DNA from: Mesostigma viride | Lineage: Eukaryota > Streptophyta > Mesostigmatophyceae > Mesostigmatales > Mesostigmataceae | Length of the DNA stretch: 64,000 nucleotides | Direction: 5' to 3' | Assembly (NCBI GenBank): GCA_009746045.1 | Contig: RPFO01000246.1 | Span: 2,477,911-2,541,910, forward strand | Shown: in pieces, positions 57,401-64,000 of the stretch | Position numbering within the stretch: position 1 is the stretch's first letter | Layout: each line of letters starts with the position of its first letter | The notes under the pieces: generated by a model | Database searches by the model: none | Seen by the model: only the letters and a program-made list of their open reading frames with translations | Told to the model about the DNA's origin: nothing | Made by a program: the position numbers and the translations under genes

Positions 57401-60400
57401 GGAAATGGTAAGCATTAAACGATATCCGGATGTCTGCATTTCGCCTGAAGTTTTAGTGAGCGCATTATGCGAAATATACAAATATCGACTAATTTTGATT
57501 TCCAATGAGCTGTCGTATTCGGTGTTGACAGGCGGGGGGTTTGGCCTCAGCAGGCGCTGCCGGAGAGGAAGAAAACGCTGGAGGAGATGAGGATGGGGGG
57601 GATGAAAACGCTGGAGGAGATGAGGATGGGGGAGACGCTGAGGGAGAAGTGGCTGTGCAGGTACGTTCATCCGCCGCGAGTTCGTGTGATTTTTTTCGTG
57701 CTGAGGGGTATCTCCGCAGAGAGACGATGGTGCAACAATCGAACTGAGGTCAAGTCCCTTCTTGTTCGTTTTTTTTTGTCATGCAGGCGGGGGCTGTCGC
57801 TGGGGGTACTGCGGGGGGGAAGGCGGCGAAGCCTCCATTGACTGAGCATGAAAGGGAAAAGCTGGATTCCCGCAAGAAGGTTGCGAAGGATCATATTATT
57901 GCTGTTGGCCTGATCATGCTTAAGTCTCCGCCCGATGGCGTCGATTCGGAGGGACCTGCGGGGTCCGAGTTTCGCAAGTACCTGACACGACTTGAGGCGG
58001 AAGTCGATGCCGATTTCGATACGGAGGTGTTGGGTGACGCTACCTTTAAGAGTGAATTGGCATATGAATTCGCAAATCTGGTGAAGTCGAAAGCCACCAA
58101 GAATTTCAAGTGGCAGCCTAAGGAGTACTCAGAGGCAAAGGTTGACAAGATCGAGAAATTCATGAAGGCTGATTTTCGTCGTCGGGCCGCTGAGGGAAAA
58201 AGGGCGCTGAATGCGGTGGCAAAGGCCAACAGTAAGAAGAACGCGGAGGCGAAGGCGGCGGAGAAGGAGGCGAAGAAGGCGGAGAAGGAGAAGGCTAAGG
58301 AGGCCAAGAAGCAGCAGAAAACTGGACAGGTACGATTGTTGTGAAAATTTAGACCTCTCGCTGCGGGTAGACGCTGACCGGCTGCGGGACTTGGTGTTTA
58401 GTGTCAGTAAGGTACTATTCCAACAGAACTTTGTTCGTCCCTGAACAGGATGTCGTGGTCGGCCTAAAGATTACTGACTTGAGCAAATCCTGCGGTCCTT
58501 TTCGATTTTTTACTTCAGGATGACGGGGGGGACGAAGACGCCACGGTGGAGAAGAAGTTACCTGGTCATGACGCCGTGTTCGCGCTGGTGAAGGATATGC
58601 TCAAGTACTGCTCGAGTAGGCGGATGGCGGACGTCGATGACCTGCCAAACTGGCCCGAGTTCTCCCCCTTTCTTGAGCTGCTCCGGTCACTCAACAAGCT
58701 TTTTAAGGAGGGGGTGCTCACGAGCAGTGGGAACCCGGACACCGACCCTATCATTGAAAGCTGGAAGCCTTCGAAAAAGGTCGACTCGAACAAGGAGGTC
58801 AGGGACCAGAACATCCGGAAGGCCAATACTCTCAGGGAAACGCGTTGGATTCGGCCGGCCGATTTTAAGCAGACCGGATGTTTCAGTATGCGGATCCAGA
58901 CGGTCAACGCGCTTATTTTGCCAGAGGCTTTGAGGCAGCGGCGTTTAAACCTTGAAACCATTAAGGAGAACGGCCGCATTCTCCTCAATGCGCGGGACAA
59001 CGCCTTGCACTTCAAGGTTGTTGTCCCGGTCTGGCAGTTCCCTTTCCAGGCGCTTGCCGAATCTCAACCTGACCTGTTCGACAAGCAAATCTTGTGCATG
59101 CCGGATTTCGTCAAGTGGCTGAAGCATCACCACGGCGCCAAGATTGACGCGGAGGATGTGGGGTCCAGGTACTTCCGGCCCCTTTCGGATACTGAAGTCG
59201 ACGTGTGGCTTAACACGGAGTCCACCACCTCTTTCCTCGCGAGAGGACTTGAGTGGCGTACCTACGCCAGGGTGGACGAGGTGGAAGCAGTTTTGCCTCA
59301 GGAGATCGAGGGCAGTCGGCAAGTTTTCAACCTGCTGTGCAATACTGCGATGAAGTCCTACGATCCGAAATTTTTTGAGGAACGGGTACCGGTACCGTAT
59401 CTGGTTCTCCGGTACGCGGTGGTGGATGGGAACCACTACTTTAAGGGGTTAAAGTCGTTTCTCAGGGGGCCGGATGGCGGGTGGGGAGAGGTTCGGGCAA
59501 TGATGTGCGAGGGTGGGGCGGAGTCCAATTTCGCAAATACTCCTAAGGAGGCGGAGCACGCCTTCCAGGACCTGTTGCGGAAATTCCGTGGTGGTTACAT
59601 GGGTACGAACGTCATTCTTCTCAAGGGTGGCGACCTGCTCCCGTCGTGGAGTGAGCTGCGAAATCTACCTAAGGCAAAAGAAGATGTAAGCTATCTATTT
59701 TGGCAGGGTCTAGCTGCGGGTAGACCCTCGGAATTTTCGTGGTTGTTTTTTGTGTGCGCTTCAAGTTTTTTGCGAGGGTCTCGCTGCAGCTAGACCCTCT
59801 CCTTTTTTTTGTTGGAATTTTCGTTGCGTATTGTCGGCCGTTTCTTTTTCGAATTTTGTTAGGGTCTATCCGCAGCTATACCCCTCGCCTTTTATGACTG
59901 AGTTTTGTCGTTGCTCGCTCGATGTTAATTGATGTCGCAGGCGGTGCTGACCGGCAAGCTGGAGAAGCTGTTCGACATCGCCAAGGGGGCGAATTCGGAG
60001 GACTTAGCCGTGGCGGATCGTACGCTGGGCCAGGCGTTGCTTGACGTGTGGAACTACAACAAGCTATATCTATACGGCAAAGTCACGCGTGGGAAGGGCC
60101 ACTATATTGCGGATGGCCACTACACCAATCTGCTCACGTACATCCTCCCGGCTATGCGGCAAGCGGGGGGAAGGGAAGGGAATGTGGAGCCGGCAGCGGT
60201 GGATGTACACGAGGAGGAAGCAGAAGGAAAGAAAAAGCCGGCCCACAGCATTGCTTCAGTGCATTCCGCTTACAGTCGCACGCTGGCCAACACGTTTCTC
60301 CGTCTGACACAGGAGCAGACTGATGATCCTGCCTCAACGAAACCCGCGCCTGAGGAGGTGATGATGCAAAGGTGCAAATTCGCCAATGCAGAGGGGGAGA

Positions 60401-63117
60401 AGAAAGGCCAGAAGGTCTCTTGGACTTCTTTCAGGAACTTGGCCAGCCTTCCTATGATGGACGCCGTGATCGATTGCATCATGAGCTGCCAGGTTGGACC
60501 GGAAAAGCTCACCAAGTTGGTGGAGATCGCCAAGGATGTGCTGGAGTGCCTGCGGCTGACCATTTGCGCCAGATTCAAGGAGGATGTGACGCTGGAAGCG
60601 CAATGCAAGGACGCAAATGGCAAGGAGTTTGTGGCGTCTCATATTTTCGAACTCGTCTTCAATCTCCATCCTCTCGCTCGGCCGGTCGGCAGGAAGGAGA
60701 TTGTGGCCAGATACCGGGAATTTTGGGATGTGGCCGTCATCATAACGAGGAACATCGCCTACCTTCTTAAAGCCAAAAAACACGCCGCACATCTGAGGAT
60801 TCCGAGAAAGGATCTCAGTAATGGCAAGATCGACTTTCAGGAGATTCTGCTAAAAGAGAGCGAGGACAAGACGGTGGGTTTGGCACTTTTGGCTCCGGAA
60901 GCGTTCAGGAAGTACGCTCCAAAAGTTGGATTACTCGAAGGGGGGTGAAGGAGGCGGCGATGAAGGGGCCGGTGAAGGGGCTGGAGAAGGGGAAGGGGAA
61001 GGGGAAGGAGACGGAGGCGAAGAAGGAGGAGGAGGCGAAGGAGGAGGAGGAGTGGGACGTGAAGTATGAGTGGCAGAGTGTGGACTGGGGCCGTCGCCGG
61101 GTCTGGTTTTGCTGTCAGGCTAGACGGTGATGATGATGACAAGTCGCTCGTCAAGCAGGTGGCAGGCGAGGTTGCCTCAGCTTCAGCCCGCCCCTTTCCC
61201 TTGGGCAGGTCCCTTCCGTGCCTGAGCCTGCTGAACTTGGCGAACATTTGGGGTGATAAGTGGAGTAACTTTCAGAGAGGGTGGTGGGCGTTCGGTCCTT
61301 GCCCGACAGCTTCGGACATTCCCCAACCGGGCGGGATGTACGATAATGTGCTGAAGGCTTGCGCCCACGACTTTTTCTCCAGGTTCGAACCGATGGTGAT
61401 CGTGTTTGGTACCGAGACGGAGATTAAGGGGTTTCAAGAGATAGTGGAAAGGATCGGGAAAGGGAGTGAATTGTGGGAGCGGCTTGAACAGGGGGAAGGT
61501 GATGGGGGGCCTAGGCTCGGAAGGGCGAAGAAGCGAAAAGCTTCCCACGAAGCTGGGGGATCGTCCGCCGTGGTGGAGAGGGATGACCAACAGTTGTTGG
61601 AGGGAGGGGATGGAGGGGATGGAGGTCCGGCAGGAGGGTCTAACCGCGGAGAGACCCCCGTCGAGGTCAGAACGCAGCAGGCCGAACAGATGACGGGGCC
61701 TGAAGGTGATTCGGATCCGCCTGCGGCGAAGAAGCCCGCTTCTCAAGTGACTCGACGGGCAGTCGTGTCACTTGTTGAGGATGATGGAGGTGGGCCTTCC
61801 AAGCCTGCCGCGTCGCAGCCCGTTTTTCAGGTTCCGAAGAAGCAGCTTCGGGTTCCCCCGGCGACTCTGCCCACCCCGGCGCCTCTGCCCAGTTCTCAGG
61901 TACCGAAGAAGCAGCTTCGGGTTCCCCCGCCGACTCTGGCCATTTCTCAGGTACCGAAGAAGCAGCTTCGTAAGCCAGTTGTGGCAGTGGCTGATTCGGA
62001 CGACGATGCTGAGGAGGAGGAGGAGGAGGAGGACGACGATGCTGAGGAGGAGGAGGGGGAGGAGGAGGAGGAGGAGGAGGAGGAGCAGCACGTTGCTACC
62101 AAGAAATCCGCCAAGGGTGGGAAGGCTGCGGAGCACGTTGCTTCCAAGAAATCGGCCAAGGTGGGGAAGCCTCCCAAGCCTGCCCTGCCTCAGAAACGGC
62201 GTCGAAAAGCAGTTGTGCTTTCAGATTCGGACGATGAGGAGGAGAAGGAGGAGGAGGATGGCGGCGGAGAGGAGGAGGACGGGGGAAAGGAGCGCGTTGC
62301 TTCCAAGAAGTTACCCAAGACCGCGAAGACTGCCAAGGTTGCCGAGCCCGCCAAACCCGCCCCGGCGCCTGCCCCCCACCCCCAGACGGGGTCTACCTGC
62401 GAGCAGAGGTCGAAGGAAAAGGCCAAAAAGGGTAAGAAAAAATCTGCGAGTGAATTCTGGTATGTAGAGTGTTTTGATTTTTCACGGTTGGCAGTCCGAT
62501 TTCTACTAACTCGATTTTAGTCATGCGTTGATGGCATGATCGGTTTGCTCGCAGGTAATGAGGATGTGGAGCAGTTACTTCGCTTGGCTAATGTGGCGGT
62601 GGGCTTCGGACCAGCGGCTGTACATGCTGACACTTCCGGACGGGAGGAGCCTAAGGGGGCGGAAGACAGTCAGGCGGGCGATGAGGATGATGACAAGCCC
62701 ACGTTGGAAATGAGACTTATGGACGGGGAAATGGGGTTCGGAGCACCAGAGGCCTTTTGGTGTGATGGGTGGACTTTAGCCATTATGCAAGCAGGGAACA
62801 AGGATACGGCTACGCCAATGTATGCCAAGCTAGAAGACGTCATGCTTTATGGGCAGGTGTCTGGATACGACACCAAGTGGAGGGACGTCGCATTTAAGTT
62901 TTTCGCTGAGGGGGAGAAGGGAGGGAAGTTGAAGAACAAGTTGTGGTGGATGCCGCTGGACTACGCGATGAAGGTGGTAAAGCTGACGGATGGCAAGAGC
63001 TGGAAGGATGTGGAAGTCTGGGCGCCTGCAAAGGAGATCGATAAGAAGAGGAGGAACTCGAAAACGGAACAGCAGATCGCGGAAGCGAAATTACGGAAGA
63101 GGCCCTCGAAAGTGTGA
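53281..63117 (+). CDS. Large multi-exon gene of unknown function
   Basis: One strand, good GT-AG junctions and mostly phase-0 exons of length divisible by three link these exons: 53281-54481, 54669-57037 (with a hAT insert), 57145-57207, 57345-57407, 57532-57660, 57787-58329, 58519-59685, 59941-62431 and 62555-63117. The predicted product exceeds 2,000 residues and has an SR/SP-repeat start, a coiled coil, acidic linkers and several folded segments, suggesting a nuclear scaffold-like protein. I recognise no family. It could be host or belong to a very large element. Three frame changes (near 53560, 56327, 60940) look like lost bases; a further change near 61060-61100 does not fit a single-base loss. 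Confidence 0.7.
54482..54668 (+). other. Intron of the large gene
   Basis: GTATGT to CTGCAG. It contains a palindrome-family copy at 54580 (GGGTCTAGCTGCGGAGAGAC). Confidence 0.7.
54669..57037 (+). CDS. Large gene, exon interrupted by a hAT element
   Basis: The left part (54669-54879) encodes LAILKQYLAQAESESGVSRK and VLQFQNVIWKNDRCGQLA. The right part (56191-57037) continues in the same frame after removal of the hAT element and one 8-bp duplication: FGATLRAIHGKRVVGDDMYE, then after a one-base loss near 56327 TLFDEVEKFEVHIGFTCIEA and a long helical region to RRWKFYVS. Donor at TTTCG/GTACGT. No family is recognised; the composition is that of an ordinary globular alpha-helical protein. Confidence 0.65.
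54872..56190 (+). mobile_element. hAT-type DNA element with 8-bp target duplication
   Basis: The element (54880-56182, 1303 bp) begins CCAGGTTGG and ends CCAACCTGG. Flanks are GCTTGCTT at 54872-54879 and 56183-56190. Subterminal TACGCGTATTTTACG-like repeats occur at both ends. It carries only a partial transposase, so it is probably non-autonomous. Confidence 0.93.
55291..55893 (+). CDS. hAT transposase N-terminal fragment with BED-type zinc finger
   Basis: From ATGAAGAAGAAAGGG the protein has WDFVLEKKEAVTDAVSNKTQ, a BED-like finger (FCSFCNKKFSYGAGAISVFR, VRAHFAGIAGEGMLPC), a linker and FFIENGIAFNAAESASFKQM followed by GHVTPP. This order (BED finger, then the first conserved transposase motif) is typical of plant and algal hAT proteins. 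The catalytic and dimerisation regions are missing, so the copy cannot encode an active enzyme. Confidence 0.85.
   Translation: MKKKGPEWDFVLEKKEAVTDAVSNKTQFVSNKFCSFCNKKFSYGAGAISVFRVRAHFAGIAGEGMLPCDKIPPNIRSRFLRMYNNKSQQSDAKKQHNLNRAMAEMGGAAPADLSSVPSKGQLSITKWLVPVDEKGVQLLAAEFFIENGIAFNAAESASFKQMVAGMIQYKGGHVTPPSRKLCLMSSHALYSGWLSLQSIN
57145..57207 (+). CDS. Large gene, 63-bp micro-exon
   Basis: Bounded by CATGCAG and GTGGGT; 21 codons, phase 0 (GGSMPGDVSEDLPNLSDLVD). Confidence 0.6.
57249..57270. repeat. Palindrome-family copy in an intron
   Basis: GGGTCTAGCTGCAGGTAGAC plus CC, in the intron 57208-57344. Confidence 0.85.
57345..57407 (+). CDS. Large gene, second 63-bp micro-exon
   Basis: Bounded by TTTTTTCAG and GTAAGC; 21 codons, phase 0 (GAAAAMAVDSAGIWSGLEME). 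Confidence 0.6.
57532..57660 (+). CDS. Large gene, acidic Gly/Glu/Asp repeat exon
   Basis: 129 bp, phase 0, GTTGACAG to GTACGT. It encodes ENAGGDEDGGD twice, an internal duplication. Confidence 0.65.
57706..57726. repeat. Degenerate palindrome-family copy in an intron
   Basis: GGGTATCTCCGCAGAGAGAC in the intron 57661-57786. Confidence 0.7.
57787..58329 (+). CDS. Large gene, Lys/Ala-rich exon
   Basis: 543 bp, phase 0, between CATGCAG and GTACGA. Begins with a Gly/Ala-rich segment, then LTEHEREKLDSRKKVAKDHI and FRKYLTRLEAEVDADFDTEV, and ends with a Lys/Ala/Glu-rich helix (KKNAEAKAAEKEAKKAEKEK). Confidence 0.7.
58519..59685 (+). CDS. Large gene, 389-codon globular exon
   Basis: 1167 bp, phase 0, between ACTTCAG and GTAAGC. 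Features WPEFSPFLELLRSLNKLFKE, MRIQTVNALILPEALRQRRL, VVPVWQFPFQALAESQPDLF and VRAMMCEGGAESNFANTPKE. It has the residue balance of a folded domain; I do not recognise it. Confidence 0.75.
59706..59883. repeat. Three palindrome-family copies in one intron
   Basis: At 59706 (GGGTCTAGCTGCGGGTAGAC), 59776 (GGGTCTCGCTGCAGCTAGAC) and 59862 (GGGTCTATCCGCAGCTATAC), spaced 70 and 86 bases, in the intron 59686-59940. AATTTTCGT/GAATTTT phrases lie between them. Confidence 0.9.
59941..62431 (+). CDS. Large gene, long C-terminal exon
   Basis: After GTCGCAG. It begins AVLTGKLEKLFDIAKGANSE and continues for about 330 globular residues to a frame change in a G6 run at 60940-60945. A Lys/Glu-rich stretch follows (about 60945-61060), then from 61066 the frame resumes with SFPLG-rich globular sequence (LANIWGDKWSNFQRGWWAFG). 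Three repeats of QVPKKQLRVPP and several Glu/Asp and Lys/Ser blocks (KRRRKAVVLSDSDDEEEKEE) look like nuclear-localisation and acidic motifs. Donor GG/GTAAGA at 62431/62432 gives a phase-1 intron that matches the last exon. Confidence 0.65.
62432..62554 (+). other. Last intron of the large gene
   Basis: GTAAGA to CTCGCAG, phase 1 on both sides; no palindrome copy. Confidence 0.65.
62555..63117 (+). CDS. Large gene, terminal exon
   Basis: Continues NEDVEQLLRLANVAVGFGPA, an acidic linker, then a folded end (EMGFGAPEAFWCDGWTLAIM, WRDVAFKFFAEGEKGGKLKN, LWWMPLDYAMKVVKLTDG) and a basic tail (KKRRNSKTEQQ). The stop is at 63115-63117. Confidence 0.75.
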
Positions 63118-63336
63118 GGGAAAGTTAGCACTTGGACATGCGCTGGCAATGCTCGTCCTATGGTTAATACAAAGGTTAGGATGATGTCGAGTCTCTCCAC
63201 GTAAAATTTACATGAATTACTAACTTTCAAGCCTCTCGATGTGGAATGTACGCTCAAATTGACATGAATTAAGCATTATGACACCAAATTAGCTCGAAAA
63301 TACGCGATCGGACGCCAAATTCGCGCGAAAAAAAGA
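63118..63336. other. 3' flank of the large gene
   Basis: AT-rich with two diverged ~60-bp units (ATGAATTACTAACTTTCAAG / ATGAATTAAGCATTATGACA). No gene. Confidence 0.4.
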
Positions 63337-63412
63337 TATCGGACGATTGAAACTAGCGTTTTTTTCTTGCAAAATGCGCCAAAAATGACCCCATTCCGCG
63401 TGGGACCACCCT
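63337..63412. repeat. Inverted counterpart of 28908-28977
   Basis: Same sequence in opposite orientation, directly upstream of the second LINE. Confidence 0.85.
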
Positions 63413-63417
63413 GGCTG

Positions 63418-64000
63418 GAATGCATGCTAGCAAATGGCACGGCAAGATGCTAACAACACTTGATTATACACCGACATGATTATGGGCAACTTGCTGATCA
63501 ATCTTCTCGCACAATCAACGCAGTATTAACCGCATCACGCAGTATTCGAGGACACCGGTGTTATGCTGCTCTTCCGGGACGTCTGCAACCGCCTTCTCCT
63601 GTCGTCGCAACCACCTCCAGCGGCCTGGCAACACAGTTTTCGCACGATGCTGTACAAGAAGATGCATGTGCCAGCCGACCCCGGCAACTACAGAGGGGTG
63701 TGCATTCAAAGTGCCCCGGCCCCTCAAGCTTCTTATGTGGCTCATCCTGAACTGCCTGCGCACGGCCCTGGACGGTCACCTCAGCGAGACTCAGCACGCC
63801 TTCCGTTCAGGTCGCAACACGTACAGGCGCTCTTCGCTACTCGCCGACTGGTGGAGGAACTGCATCGCCTTCAGCCTGGTGAGTCCCCTTTGCACCTTGT
63901 GCTGGTGGACTTCATCAAAGCATTCGATTCGGTTTCTGGCCTGCGCTTTGGGACATCCTCGAGCTGTTCCGGATCCCCCGCCCCCTTATTGCTGTCATCC
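63418..64000 (+). pseudogene. LINE reverse transcriptase fragment (continues beyond the window)
   Basis: Plus-strand pieces: MLYKKMHVPADPGNYRGVCI, then in neighbouring frames ILNCLRTALDGHLSETQHAF, FATRRLVEELHRLQPGESPL and LVLVDFIKAFDSV. These are the successive N-terminal RT motifs of LINEs, including the palm Asp. Three frame changes occur within 400 bases. It is similar to, but not identical with, the minus-strand LINE at 24.4-28.9 kb. Confidence 0.8.

Noticed and set aside
1..64000. Integrated giant-virus or bacterial segment
   Set aside because: I looked for capsid, polymerase, packaging ATPase or operon-like gene packing and saw none; all large coding regions are retroelement, transposon or intron-bearing.

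Overview
The window is nuclear DNA of a eukaryote. It has GT-AG introns, several classes of retrotransposon and DNA transposon, long minisatellites, and no bacterial operon logic. The combination of chromodomain Ty3/gypsy elements, a PAT-like tyrosine-recombinase retrotransposon, a Copia element and intron-rich genes fits a green-lineage or other alga best. I cannot name the species. There is no rRNA gene, no convincing tRNA gene and no recognisable housekeeping gene.

Bases 1-24,435 are a stack of nested LTR retrotransposons. A GC-rich chromovirus (gypsy-1, entering from the left, ending with a 587-bp 3' LTR at 5792-6378) abuts the gag of a Copia-type element (6379-15087). The Copia element in turn abuts the truncated gag tail of a second, more AT-rich chromovirus (gypsy-2, about 15088-24435). 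The Copia pol is split at a TTAA by a 1.9-kb non-autonomous DNA element. The gypsy-2 pol is split by a 1.7-kb insert. Both chromoviruses carry an extra long ORF between pol and the 3' LTR.

Bases 24,440-28,930 hold a decayed LINE on the minus strand, broken by a 0.8-kb MITE-like insert. A second LINE of similar type enters at the right edge (63,418-64,000, plus strand). The two share an inverted 70-bp flank.

Bases 30,600-42,740 (minus strand) contain an intron-bearing gene for a transposase-like protein (a D, SDN and HGKGxxDG core with Cys-rich ends). One of its introns is interrupted by an 8.4-kb transposon (31,626-40,023) with 32-bp terminal inverted repeats and a TA duplication. That transposon contains hexanucleotide arrays, a perfect 297-bp-arm palindrome, a related transposase N-terminus, a 571-codon ORF and a subterminal satellite.

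Bases 43,800-47,700 are tandem repeats: a 30-bp minisatellite of about 70 copies with higher-order structure, a diverged sister array in inverted orientation, and a 107-bp tandem unit built on a short PstI-centred palindrome. One unit of the last array is split by an essentially intact PAT-like element (47,704-53,092; repeat order A1-ORFs-B1-A2-B2).

Bases 53,281-63,117 (plus strand) are one large multi-exon gene of unknown function, mostly with phase-0 introns. One of its exons is interrupted by a 1.3-kb hAT element with an 8-bp duplication. A short palindrome (GGTCTCGCTGCAGCGAGACC and variants with exchanged half-sites) recurs more than 25 times between 31 and 62 kb, mainly in introns. It is the most intriguing unexplained signal. 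Most reading-frame breaks in the window are single-base losses, often in homopolymers, so many apparent pseudogenes may be assembly errors.
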